Part shown: positions 15,001 to 22,071 of the stretch, one piece after another
Layout: each line of letters opens with the position of its first letter
Position numbering within the stretch: position 1 is the stretch's first letter
NCBI GenBank assembly: GCA_039105265.1
Contig: JAPFFF010000006.1
Location: forward strand, 3,100,001-3,164,000
DNA: 64,000 nt
From: Tritrichomonas musculus
Lineage: Eukaryota > Parabasalia > Tritrichomonadida > Tritrichomonadidae
Reading direction: 5' to 3'
Notes under the pieces: model-generated
What the model was told of the DNA's origin: nothing
Seen by the model: only the letters and a program-made list of their open reading frames with translations
Databases searched by the model: none
Program-made: the position numbers and the translations under genes

Positions 15001-16474
15001 AGCAATATCCGCAACTTGATAGATCATAGTAACTATATCCTTGTTGATCAGGGCATTTGCACTTCTTTGTTGTTGGATCTTTAATGAGGCCATTTTGTAT
15101 TTTTATGCATTTGCCGTTGTATTCGCTTATGCATTCATCCCATTGGCACTCTGTGCATTGATTGGAACTAATACCTTGGGTACCAGAGCACGTGGTACAA
15201 GATTGATCGGAGGGATCAACTGCTTCTAAATGATTGGGAGAACGGCATTGTGGACTTGTATTAGTGTCAATGCATTTGGATGGTGGGCATCTGCTGCAAA
15301 AATTATCTTTATAATACTTCATATCAGTAGGTTGAGGCTTTCTGCATTGAAGGGTTTCAAGATCTAATTTAAGGTTTTCATCACTGCATTTGCACCATTT
15401 ATCGTCATTAATCGTACCTGCTGGTGGGACTATATATATGTAATCATTCTGGAATAAACGATAAGCACGGCATTTTGCAATACAAGTTTTTTGTTCTTCA
15501 TCAAAGTAGTAGTCGGAATCACAATTAGAGCATATTCCATTATTAATAATTTGGTCTTCTTTGCACTTAGAGCAGCGCCATGTCTCTGTATCAATAGCAA
15601 ATCCTTCATCGCAGGTTCCGCATTCGCCATTTGCATTGAAGCCTTGAGGATTGCCATTTGAATCACTATTGCATTTACATATATAATCATATCTACTATC
15701 ATAGGAACTCCCTGATGGGCAAGTTATGATATAGCCTGTATCTGGATCAATGCCTTCATATGAGCTAAGAGAGCGGCATTTTTTAGTAGTTTGGTCGACG
15801 CCTTCATTATTGGCGCATTTGCTGCATTCATTATTATCAGAATTTATTCCGTATCTTTTCGGACAAATGCCGCATTGTTTATTTGGTAAAATAGATTCGC
15901 CTTCTTTGCATACTACGCATTTGTTAGTTGCTTTGTCAATACCAAAATGAGATGGACATTGGCAACGATTATTACCATCTAAAGAGGAGCCATCTGGACA
16001 AGTAATGCATTCATATGTAACTGGATCAACTCCTTGGCCAATCTTGCAGGTAACGCATTGGCCTGTTATTGGATCTCGTCCTTTTGATGAATAACTTAAA
16101 TATATACATTGATTATTATTATGGTCAGCACATTCGTTGTCACCGCATTTTATGCATTCGCCATAATAATTAAAAACTTCAAAGGGTGGACAAACGCATC
16201 TCTTTGTATTTGGATCAATATTTACATTGATAGTAGACGGTAATATGCATACATTATTTTGATCAATGCATTCATCTGATTTGCATTCTTCGCATTTACC
16301 TGTAAAACGATTTATTCCTTGAAAACTTGGACATGTTCCACATTCTCCAGTCGAGAGAATTCCAAATCCAGTTGGGCACATAATACATTCGCCTGAGGTT
16401 GTGTTTATACCTTGGCCTTCTGGGCATTGGGCTGCTGAACATAAAGTTGAGTAAAGCAATAATTGGAAAATCAT
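3095..16474 (-). CDS. Giant CxxC-rich single-pass surface protein (4459 aa)
   Basis: Residues 1 to about 15 form a signal peptide (MIFQLLLYSTLCSAA). From there to about residue 4090 the protein is built of short cysteine modules of the form GIDPxTxxCxxC, CPxGQGI and CIDxxTGxC, repeated many times. A proline hinge (EPEPTPPP, about residue 4105) leads to roughly 290 residues that are poor in Cys and rich in short beta strands. A transmembrane helix follows (about 4406-4430, GGGAIAGIVIAVIVVV) and a charged tail of about 28 residues. The layout matches trichomonad surface proteins; the CxxC modules resemble in style the Giardia VSP and Entamoeba intermediate-lectin proteins (resemblance only, homology not tested). 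A role in adhesion or surface coating is inferred. The ATG lies 10 nt after an initiator (16482-16487), supporting this start. The 13.4-kb frame has no interruption. Confidence 0.93.
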   Translation of the reverse strand: MIFQLLLYSTLCSAAQCPEGQGINTTSGECIMCPTGFGILSTGECGTCPSFQGINRFTGKCEECKSDECIDQNNVCILPSTINVNIDPNTKRCVCPPFEVFNYYGECIKCGDNECADHNNNQCIYLSYSSKGRDPITGQCVTCKIGQGVDPVTYECITCPDGSSLDGNNRCQCPSHFGIDKATNKCVVCKEGESILPNKQCGICPKRYGINSDNNECSKCANNEGVDQTTKKCRSLSSYEGIDPDTGYIITCPSGSSYDSRYDYICKCNSDSNGNPQGFNANGECGTCDEGFAIDTETWRCSKCKEDQIINNGICSNCDSDYYFDEEQKTCIAKCRAYRLFQNDYIYIVPPAGTINDDKWCKCSDENLKLDLETLQCRKPQPTDMKYYKDNFCSRCPPSKCIDTNTSPQCRSPNHLEAVDPSDQSCTTCSGTQGISSNQCTECQWDECISEYNGKCIKIQNGLIKDPTTKKCKCPDQQGYSYYDLSSCGYCSSNQGIRVDQNRRCGDCSSNECVDKLTRECRVLNENEGYNSTNKECMPCPDGTKYDTTLNQCKCLDDNLVLDPLTGKCTKCNDGEVIDTYNYQCVRCSEGQGIINGQCTQCPEKQGIINIQTLQCGTCPEGEGILPINNVCGKCPENSVLNTETKKCECNPDSYSPNPGECEKCPIGEVPSSDKSYCRSCNYYQCINESTWTCTDINTNDNIAKNPATSVCMECPSKSEISDYKCQCSGGQGFNSDYTGCINCGPKEIVDEYGQCSGCSSGECLDKTNNRCLQASYNNYYIDYTTGECISECNMYEYYTRICECPQNSIEYNSYCQCPYGQGINEQDFICSVCPFGQGINTQTHICEVCSENECIGSNNECGYIYNAKNKTDGRCINRCDPGEGINTITKYCEPCSTDQCIDLDDQKCRYPLNGETIDPITKQCVCPNFQGINKNTGKCEECQSGYCVGSDGQCKDTNNYWFYINITNGKCTDSCPEGYDPLTKKCGECAEGTYVNYDICRCPDKQGILQDSFKCGTCPETQGIDQNNYRCTTCNKKYGIDINSKQCVECYSDFKGIDRETKICQKCTEGIDYETRECGPCKQNEGISPRDGVCIPCVYPNILDPDTNMCFCPKGQGISGRRDKKLMCQDCVYGVDPETGECADCYDKNEGIDSDSRFCRKCKIGEGIDPFTKECVTCPKGATVGSDSPYCRCPDLQGYDTDKNECTTCGDWKAIDPDTTRCISCTAGYGIDPRTLRCTSCSSIDADTGKCAACPEGLGIVSSLSKICEECPDGQGINRKTGYCEICGAGQVIDSVSKNCSCPSGQGFDLNYDSCSTCPNKYGIDPKTNMCVRCPSGQGINPNNGQCTVCSENEGIDQYTYKCGPCQNGEGIKEDGFCGICPDEQTPDESTNKCKCPPKEVLMNGICQLCPSGQGIDPDTKTKCQDCDEANGFGIDPDTGICSKCDAINPVNGECITSCPEGFHLNQDTLLCECDDKKGIDPYSKECVSCQYGEGIIPETLECGRCPYGQGIDETSGKCTFCETGKGIDPLTRICGECYSDSIDYSSGECTTCVNGQIKDSVFKKCICPNNQGFNNLEEKLCGECSTGYGIDPINLVCHSCANNECIDQSNGFCRELTEGEGKQLNTNLCQVCPTGAYVETNTNYCKCPYGSGINHDKNACVECQEDERVNETTNECKKCDEKYGFNEYSGECTYCESYYRCIDRTTHICRSFSYSDDETKNINNYLCSCATGYGYSATYDKCLQCGELQGTDLITNECKDCANNECIDWYTGECVQIKNGQIKDSATNKCICPPKQGFNNQTYNKVCTNCSPGYGIDPDNRQCRPCNSRNNEGIDPESGLCRLCSANEGIDSETGECQECPDNSSKDPNNYVCVCDNGLGYDPITKKCKQCETNSGFALDIFTGQCRACNGNYEIIDDKGRCICADNRGFSSNYYPPQCVNCTSFYNERYCIDPETLSCREAQISEHEGINRNTGYCVKCKDGEGINGNTYECQTCAEGATADPSDKYKCKCEFGLGVNQAGKCGECDSGEGIDPNTYECGPCEFNYAINIDSKLCESCSSYYKCINPFTYECVDIPNNQMKDSNTGYCKCTNSYGFDEITGDCVDCTENNKGIDWVKGICVSCTSGQVLDTDIQKCICTNKKAFDEKYQKCIECKSGQGIDTDTWKCRGYFSYNYCINKFTGQWKYKSSNQNYDSNYLCTCYEGYALNPSNGDCEKCPPGEGIDPSTLTCVRCSKNSGYGIDINSGKCRLCNGVNDIIDDSTGFCLCKSNFGFSSSDGHCANCTTYYSYGSIDPDTKYCTQCYSSSKCIDPITRYCRYFEDNEAYIPDTRECFVCGGGAMADYKTHTCYCDGGLGYDKVNNKCTECATQEGYAIDIFTGECRLCRGQYEIIDENSGICVCQEKTGFYASYRYCVNCSSYYSPPYGIDEETGTCTRCDSSNHEGIDPTNGFCKECNSDEGIDPITRQCVKCKEGTILNPNLDYRCVCRTGYGLNENDECVLCNEGEGIDADTNKCGKCDLYEGINLNTRICERCSSSDKCIAYQTNECIYIPNGQKKNRDNYRCECLNDYGFDSTGNCIDCGNDKAIDWLTGNCVSCPSGQHLNADLHRCFCDDKKALSYDYSTCETCKDGIDPSTGRCIFNGNYDMCVDRQTGMWRQRTNNEYRGSSSEYNYLCTCYSGYGYDSTGSICVKCSNGQGIDPTTYKCIDCPSGIDRFNKTCRTCTSDEIQDETTKYCSCTNKKGYDYARNCVDCSTYNDGNGAIDINTKECTGCYPNDNECSDPETGICRRFAINEGVVPDSNECKVCSGGSFPDPETHYCSCEEGLGYDPISNSCSSCNTNSGYGVDIFTGACRLCNKDNEALDTNSGRCLCTNRNGYDENQQCVNCTAIYGITGIDPDTTICTVCDNDNHEGIDSNNGFCRKCTETEGIDSNTGECIKCLEGETLDPYDHKCKCMPGLGIDQSNKCSECSYGEGIDANGRCAKCEEYMGIDPESRSCISCNSFSKCIHHSTLECIDIQEGEERNWNYMCICQYDFGFDPETGTCTDCGDDKGIDWVNGNCTICPSGQHLENYIHRCVCDDNKAFDSGYENCINCEVGFGIDDQSLRCRYSTDLSSECIDQVTGKWRSLADKFYADTKTNLCTCQYGFAYDPDTDDCIECKDDEYYDPILHQCSTCPPDSGIDWFTGQCRKCNSDEMIDPTSRRCICQDNKGFDPKDHSCVECTNGQGLDPSTRQCSSCSYDQCIDQVSGECKPFSYGQIKEEGTNLCVCEAGFGYDPSSNQCEQCGIGEGVNPSTKECETCQNGQGVDFITGLCRSCSRPDEILDPDTLKCVCSNKKGFSSDYQNCVDCPSGEGVDPITLQCRTCSPNSCIDRFTGKCKHYSNYQTKDENGLCLCNEGLGYNPSTDRCEKCKGNQGINPTTNACGQCASSEGIDYFTGVCRACSSINNEVRDPDTLRCICSEGKGFDPVQRICIDCPSGQGIDPDTLQCGQCSPNSCIDRNTGMCKQFIDDQTKDENGLCLCNEGLGYNPSTNTCEKCQENQGINPTTNVCGRCGRNEGIDYFTGICRSCTSGNNEMIDPSTSKCMCTDKKGFDSDTHTCIDCPTGQGIDSTSHFCRECPNTQCVDRATGEIKEISEGQFREEVTAYCTCGPKQGFNLTTDKCDECGYGYGIDPDTNRCGQCRNGHGIDAETLICGECPDKQGIDQSNGTCIECADKEGINQQTRMCGQCPEKQGINETTKLCIYCDNHKGEGIDPDSRLCTQCGENYGINVVNGECSICPKNSVINPTTHLCECVENLGIDKDTFQCIKCTNGDGIDPETKVCGPCPEGQGINPKTMMCTTCNENEGINEVTKFCGECASGEGIDRRDGVCRKCPEGQIVDTATKRCICTNKLGLDPSTYECINCSNQYGIDPDTKMCTLCSNDRCIDRVTEQCIPYPDNFIKNPSTYRCQCITGYGYNPSNNKCDKCSNNQGVDAVTNQCITCKEGEGINPTTRICGPCQFAQGIDPTNGTCITCKDDEGINPTTKKCQKCPHNQGIDSSTRLCGRCESGYGIDSTDNLCKSCADSSCTICSFNFSYCNFCQERYVSNDGICVYDNIPAIEPEPTPPPAQCIRTETASTIEFGADTGNGDNKNYQATIGQTEKKVVVNDFGREQQMQLVISNDVREITIQSKTTGPLELLISQSYNGDSPAINLDSSSTSLKGEGQLKLHNAKQGVLQLSQIVPNRDGKITLNSDSQVVIEKIDIYGNSKVDFTNTINKAIVHSVTLQQKASTELGNVIIHGILKTGLLSIVSINDNVDISKAKIEIASNGTQEQNPIFIGDLRSPPDSITIKNQDLGGILEGEDEFLIAESDNSEFECDNWASRFKGSSGSKYNNAECITIANTKRLIGNHKDKGSKLGGGAIAGIVIAVIVVVAVVVGLVYYFVIRKRKQNDSENENISNDDSGEINENEAI
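5735..6490 (-). repeat. 381-bp (127-aa) tandem duplication inside the giant gene
   Basis: Near-identical DNA recurs with a 381-bp offset, for example agccattttcatctttagtt at 5911 and again at 6292. In the protein both units read CSPNSCIDR, then QTKDENGLCLCNEGLGYNP, then GINPTT and GIDYFTG. Boundaries are approximate. The high nucleotide identity, compared with the loosely similar modules elsewhere in the gene, suggests a young duplication. Confidence 0.8.
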
Positions 16475-16481
16475 TTAAATA

Positions 16482-16487
16482 TAATGA
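16482..16487 (-). promoter_or_regulatory. Initiator (Inr) of the giant surface-protein gene
   Basis: On the minus strand this reads TCATTA, an exact match to the trichomonad Inr consensus TCAYTW. The predicted +1 A is about 10 nt before the ATG at 16474, the short leader typical of these organisms. Confidence 0.7.
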
Positions 16488-16883
16488 GATCAAAATTTTT
16501 AATTTAAAAAGTTAAAAAAAATTGAATGATTGTAGAACTTTTTGAATGGCAAATTGTGCGCAAAAAAATATCTATGTATGGTTGAATAGTACACTCCAAA
16601 TTAACCTGCTTATTAAAGAGAAAGAAATGGTTCTTTAATTATTTTTTATATAAAAAAAAATTCAATAGTTTATTTTTTAGATCATAACTTTTTGATTTAG
16701 GTTAAAAAAAGTTTTTGAAAATGGTTGAAATGTAAAATATTAAATCAACTTAAATTCAGTCAAAATATAATAGGCATGTCATTTCGCAAAAATTTTTCGC
16801 AAATTTGGAAAATCAAATTTTTTTCCATTTGCGAAAAATTTGAATGATTTAATATATTCAAAATATTGAATACTTAAACCTTG

Positions 16884-17074
16884 TTTTTTTATTTGCACCT
16901 CCTATTCAAAATAAACTATATTTTCTTCATTAATAAATAGGTTTCAAAAAGAATGTATGCATAATTTAAATAATTTATATAAAGTAGTATATTATTTATA
17001 ATTTTAAAATAAATATAAATGAGTGGTTATCAATATAATGAATTTTTAAATGGGAGGTGCAAAATAAAAAATAG
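16884..17074. mobile_element. Short inverted-repeat (MITE-like) element, about 190 bp
   Basis: The left end carries TTTGCACCTCCTATTCAAAA and the right end carries the near-complement AATGGGAGGTGCAAAAT (around 17049-17065). The inverted repeats are about 25 bp with a few mismatches. The inside is AT-rich with no frame. Exact ends and target duplication cannot be fixed because the flanks are A/T runs. Confidence 0.55.
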
Positions 17075-19016
17075 AAATTTTAGAAATTTAACTATTTTCG
17101 TAAACGATAAACTTGCGAAAATTTTCATAAAAATATAACCATATTTCTTTGAAATATATCAGTTCGTTTATCACATTATAAAGTATAAAATAAATAATTC
17201 ATAAATAAAACTGTTTTAATATATATTAATTTTAGTATACCTGAAACATAATTCATACGTAAAAAATGCTATACCTGGAAAAACTAAAGGGGAATTAAAA
17301 AAAAGCAAAAGATCAATACGTTTCAAAAAGTTCGATAGATTTAATTGTGCGCACTTTTCGTAATTTTAAAAAATCTTAATCATAAGAATATAATAAAAAT
17401 AAATAAAATAATATATAATAAAATCAGCTTTTTATTAATAATTTAGAGTTTTCATTTGAAGTATTAGCTAAATTTCAGGATATTCTGAATTGAAAAGGAA
17501 ATCTTGATAGTTGTTGCTCATATAAATGTACTCTTGAAATGCACCAAGGACTATTTAAATATAATAATCATATTGAGCTATTTTTGGTAAAGGACTATTG
17601 CATTAAACAAATTTATTAAAAAAGCAGCATTTATGCGTTTATGGAATAAATACAGGAAAACAAATAGCTTTTTATGCATCTCTTCTTTTATTTTCATCTT
17701 TAATTTGAGTCAATATCTTTCTGGATGGAAGGCTGAGGGGAAATACTTGCATGTTTACAAAGTCTTCATTGATGTGATTTGTTTAAAAGATCTTGGGGAG
17801 GGAAATTGCTGAAAAATTAAGAATAAAATGCTTTTCTTAATACGTGTCTGTTTAAACTTAAAATCAAAAGGCAGACCACCATTTTTCCTTTCAAATTTCT
17901 CTGACATATTTTTTTCCTTTCATTTTTTAAAATTTTGAACTTTTTATCACAAATTAATTTTTTCTGTTTTATTTTGGCTGTGTTTGAAAAATTATTTTCT
18001 TAATTTTTTTATCTCAAATCTTTTTTTTCAAAATAATTATATCCTATAATTTATAAGATAATTAAAGTGTTTATATTATTATTTAATTTTATTAATATAT
18101 TTATAAATATGAAAATAGATAATATTTAATTTATTTATTATTTTAAATAATATATTTTATAAATTTGTAACTGTAAGAATTTAATTGAATGCTAAAAAAT
18201 GAATATCTTATATATAAAAAGCTTTTTGCATATATTTGCTATATTTAAATATTATATAATTAATTATATTAATTTTAAATCCAAAAACCAATTTTATAAT
18301 TGATATTTATATGTATATATTCGTTTTTTATTTTAAAAAAATTGAATAAATGAGTTATAATTTGAATTTGGAAAATTAAAACTTCTTGTTTGAAAATGTC
18401 GCTTAACTAAATGCATCTGCTGTAGAGTTTGATGATCTAATACAACAACACAGCCAACAATATTTGATTATTTGATAAATTTTCTTTCCAAAATACCGCA
18501 ACTACCGCAAGATGATTGAAAAAAAAAAAAAAAAAATATTATAATATATTGCCTAAAATGCAATAATCTCAAAATACACAAAAGATACATCTCGAAAAAC
18601 GCATTTTTCCAAAATTAGGAGAAAATAAATATTTGCGAAATTCTCTTTAAATATCACGATTTCTATTTCCAAATTGTTCATTTATTCCATAAAATTATCA
18701 ATATTTTCTATTTTTAACCATTAAGCACCAAAATATAACATAATTTTGAAAATTTCTCAAAAAATTTAAATCAATCGGAAAGGCGCAAATATAAATTTTA
18801 ATTTCTCTGATATTTTGGAACACTTTTTAGCAAATTCTTACTTGGATTAAATGATGGAAGACATTTCTTTTCATCTTTTTTTTTTTTTCATTCAATAAAA
18901 AAATCTTTTTATTCAATTTTTTTATTGCATTGAAAAATGCAAAATTGAGAAGGCCATAACCGTAAAAATATTCTCAAAATAATTTGAATACTTTTCGTCC
19001 AAAAAGTGCGAATTTA
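17075..19016. other. Gene-free AT-rich stretch
   Basis: No frame resembles a gene on either strand. There is a 17-bp A run near 18520 and several T runs. Short words such as ttgcgaaa and gtgcgca recur here and in neighbouring non-coding DNA, but no larger unit could be delimited. Confidence 0.65.
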
Positions 19017-19545
19017 CCTAGGCTTTTGTGTCCAAACGAGTTTGTATTCAAAAAGTATCCAATGGATACTCATTTTTGTTCGTTATTTTTTGAGAGAATT
19101 TGAGGATCCAAAATCGCCCAAATGGACACTTTAATTCAATCTTGGATACACCTTTCAATTTTCATTGATTATTTTGAATGTATATTTCGTTTGACCAATT
19201 ATATCGCTCCAAATTTACATTGAATTTTATTTTTTATTTCAAATGTTGATCTTCTTGGTCAAAATCATTCTTAGTGAATTTGAAAAGTTTATAGTTCATA
19301 TTTGAGAGGTTTTTTAAAAATTAAGAATAGTAGGTGTTTAAGACATTTATTATTACTTTTTTTCTGATATTAATGAGTTTATTAAAGTAAAAATAAAGTA
19401 TCCAATAAAATATTATTTGGATACTTCAACACAAATCTTTGAATAAAATACTAAATAAAAAAGCAGTTTTATGTCCACAAAAAGTGACAGCTTTTTACAA
19501 AAAGTCGAAAATGGACACTCAGTTCACTGGATACAAAAGCCTAGG
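19017..19545. mobile_element. Possible 529-bp MITE with 17-bp inverted ends
   Basis: CCTAGGCTTTTGTGTCC at 19017-19033 is matched in inverted orientation by GGATACAAAAGCCTAGG at 19529-19545 (16 of 17 pairs). The inside holds further copies of ggatac/gtatcc words. No convincing target-site duplication is visible and the inverted match does not extend inward, so this may be a decayed element or a chance palindrome pair. Confidence 0.4.
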
Positions 19546-19731
19546 AATATACAGATCTATCAAAAGTTCATATGCGAAAATCAAAAATTTTTCATTTGCG
19601 AAAATGCGAAGTCATTTGCGAAATTACATGCTTAAATATAATTTTAAGAATGAAAAAAAGATAAGAGAAGGCCATAATATGAAAATCAATAGAATTCTAT
19701 CGTTTGGCCAGCAGAAAAAATAAAAAATAAG

Positions 19732-19877
19732 ATAGGGGATTCAACCGTAAAAAAAGTGACACATTTTTAGAATTAATAAATAATGGAGATATTATTTTAA
19801 TAATAAAATAAACAAAATAATTTATTTTTAATTTTTATTCTATTTTTTGATACTTTACAAACGGTTGAATCCCCTAT
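19732..19877. mobile_element. Mariner-type MITE with TA target site
   Basis: The ends are perfect inverted repeats GGGGATTCAACCGT and ACGGTTGAATCCCC, each flanked by TA, the target duplicated by Tc1/mariner transposases. The similarity continues weakly inward to about 27 bp (shared AAAGT and CA). The total is about 146 bp with no coding frame. A mariner transposase relic lies in the same window at about 24.5 kb; whether it belongs to the same family cannot be judged. Confidence 0.75.
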
Positions 19878-20283
19878 AAAATAAGCAATTCAAAAATAGA
19901 ATAAAAAATAAAGTATTCAACTTATTTTTGATTAAATTTATGAATATTCAAAAGGAAAAGCTCTTCTTTCAACTATATGTGAACATTTAATGGAAAGTTT
20001 GATAGATTCAATTTTTCTCTCTTCTTTCCCAATTTTTCAATTTAAAAATATATTCTACAGTATTGGATTTGCATGTGAAACTCGTTAAAAGTGATTAAAG
20101 TTGGTATTGGTTAGTGTTGTCGATAACGTATTCGTTCATATATCCGATAATGTTATCTCTAATATTGTCGATAATGTAAGTATTAATGTATTCTCTTATC
20201 TAGTTTTGGTATCGTCGATTAATATCCTTGAATGTGTGTGTGTTTGTGTGTTAGATGAGATGAACCATCCGATTTTATTCATC

Positions 20284-20937
20284 ATCGACCAAAAATAGAT
20301 GGATCGTATGTGATTTATCTTTAAGAGAAGAATCGCTATATGATGGTGTAAATGTATCGAAAACGTATCAAAAACGTATCGAAATCGACTTGTTAATAAA
20401 AAGGGGAGATATCGGGTTAATTCTAACCCATTAACCAACGACGTGATTCATGAGTGATTCTGATCGATTTCGATAATGATATGTAATCGATAAGATATAC
20501 TCTCATATGATGTACTCGCATATGATGTATCCGCATGTGTTGCGATCGTTGTGTTGTACTCGCATAAGTCACATCCGCATATGGTGTATTCGATAAGATG
20601 TACTCTCATATGATGTATCCGCATGTGTTGTAATCGACAATATGTAATCGATAAGATGTGATCGATATGCTGTATCCGCATGTGATGATGTACTCGCATA
20701 TGATGTATCCGCATGTGTTGCGATCGATCGATAAGATGCATCAGCATATGATATATTCGATAATATATATCCGCATGTGATGATGTATCCGTATATGATG
20801 TACTCGATAAGATGTGATCGATGATGTGTACTAGATGTGATGTGATCGACATGATGTACTCGCATATGATGTAATCGATAAGATATATCCGCATATGATG
20901 TATCTGTATATGATGTTATCGATCAAAAATAGATATG
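20284..20937. repeat. Degenerate 10-14 bp repeat tract (gatgtatccgcatat / gatgtactcgcatat)
   Basis: From about 20480 to 20915 the DNA is a chain of variants of gatgta(t/c)(t/c)cgcatat and gatgt(g/a)atcgataa. The tract is flanked by two copies of a block close to atcgaycaaaaatagat (20284-20300 and 20919-20935). Reading frames across it (minus-strand frames rich in HMRIHH or HADTSY) only reflect the repeat. The tract opens the CpG-richer island. It could be a replication or regulatory repeat of a mobile element, or simple satellite DNA; the sequence does not decide. Confidence 0.7.
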
Positions 20938-20957
20938 TTACGAATGGAGTGATTCAC

Positions 20958-21323
20958 TTAGTATTTGGATTGTATTCTAGTGACATACTTAAACGATTTG
21001 GTGTGTGGATCGTAGTATCTGGGCTTGTATGTATACATATCACTCTCTTCTGGTTTGGTAGTACTCTGTCGTGGAACTGTTCGTGATACGTTACAGAGTT
21101 TACCATTACGTTTGGTGAATCGTTTTGTCGATTGTGGAATATCTTCATTAAGTGTTCTAGTATCGAACTTGCTAGCATTTGGATTACGACGAAATAGAGT
21201 GTTGAGGGTCTTGTAATCTTGTTTGGTTGTTAACTCGGTGATAGCTCGTTTAAGTAATACTAAGTCATCTGTTGCATATAACTCTTCGAGAGTTGGTTGT
21301 GATGTATTCTTGGTCTTACTCAT
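20958..21323 (-). CDS. Hypothetical protein of the 20-24 kb island (121 aa)
   Basis: The frame opens at an upstream ATG at 21356 (132 aa), but the methionine at 21323 gives a more ordinary start (MSKTKNTSQPTLEELYATDD). The product is basic and Ser/Thr-rich, with an acidic N-terminal part and a C-terminal half rich in Lys, Arg and Tyr. No known domain is recognised. It shares strand and CpG-richer base use with the frames at 21.8-24.3 kb, so it probably belongs to the same unit. Confidence 0.5.
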   Translation of the reverse strand: MSKTKNTSQPTLEELYATDDLVLLKRAITELTTKQDYKTLNTLFRRNPNASKFDTRTLNEDIPQSTKRFTKRNGKLCNVSRTVPRQSTTKPEESDMYTYKPRYYDPHTKSFKYVTRIQSKY

Positions 21324-21816
21324 TTCTATGTAATTATACTTACACAGATAACGCATAAATGTTAATTTCGATACTATAATTAGCTAGCTGTGTTGGTATA
21401 GTTGTTGGATCATGAAGTGCATCTCCGGACTTCGGTTGCAGGTGCAAGTTCGATTCGTTGCTGTGCCGATTTTCTGTGTTATTTTATATCATATTTGTGA
21501 TAGAACCAATAGCGAATTAACACCTATGTGGTAAACTATTACTTGTGGTATAGATAACACAGATGCATTTGTCGACAAATGTAATCCTCGTAATGAACGT
21601 GCTAAATCACGTTCCCCAACTATAGTAGATTCATATTGTTTCTCTTTATAAGGGATTGGATGCACGATCCCGGGTTAGTATGTTCATCTCTTATATCGAA
21701 GGCTTGACGCATCTACTATAGTTGGTTTTTGCACCGCGGAGATCATCTTTTTGGTCTCATCATTTCTTAGTCTTTCTGGTCTCTACGTCGAAGTCTGGTC
21801 TCGAACTTCATTACAT

Positions 21817-22035
21817 TTATAACACGAACGATACTAGTTTTCGTTTAGCAACTGGATGTGTCTTCTCAATACCAGTAACAACTTTAAACGCACTCTCTCG
21901 ATCTTTCAATATATCATCCATCCACTTGTTGGACTTGCATTCGACAATATTATCGTTAATTCGACATTTAAGTAAGTGTGTACCTTTCCAATCGTAACAA
22001 TCTAGTACTTCGACGGCATCACCTTCTTTAACCAT
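21817..22035 (-). CDS. Small hypothetical reading frame of the island (72 aa)
   Basis: Begins MVKEGDAVEVLDCYDWKGTH and has the even amino-acid composition of real protein. It lies 36 bp downstream of the 592-aa frame on the same strand. No family is recognised. It may be a small gene of the same element. Confidence 0.4.
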   Translation of the reverse strand: MVKEGDAVEVLDCYDWKGTHLLKCRINDNIVECKSNKWMDDILKDRESAFKVVTGIEKTHPVAKRKLVSFVL

Positions 22036-22071
22036 CTCATCGATCTTCTGGAGTTTATTACTGTTAATATA

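Noticed and set aside
3095-16474. Many plus- and minus-strand frames of 60-140 aa inside the giant gene, often Cys-, Ile- or Met-rich.
   Set aside because: They are shadows of the cysteine-module repeats in other frames; the 4459-aa frame explains the region.
19439-19723. 94-aa plus-strand frame rich in Lys and Phe.
   Set aside because: It runs across the right inverted end of the possible 529-bp element and into repeats; its composition is that of AT-rich non-coding DNA.
20448-20894. Minus-strand frames of 98-148 aa rich in His, Met and Tyr (HMRIHHMRVH).
   Set aside because: They are translations of the degenerate short repeat tract and not proteins.
21381-21470. Possible tRNA gene: TGGTATAGTTG resembles an A box and GTTCGATTC an intact B box.
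   Set aside because: The acceptor arms do not pair, the T stem pairs poorly and the anticodon stem would enclose a 10-nt loop. At best a tRNA-like relic or chance match.
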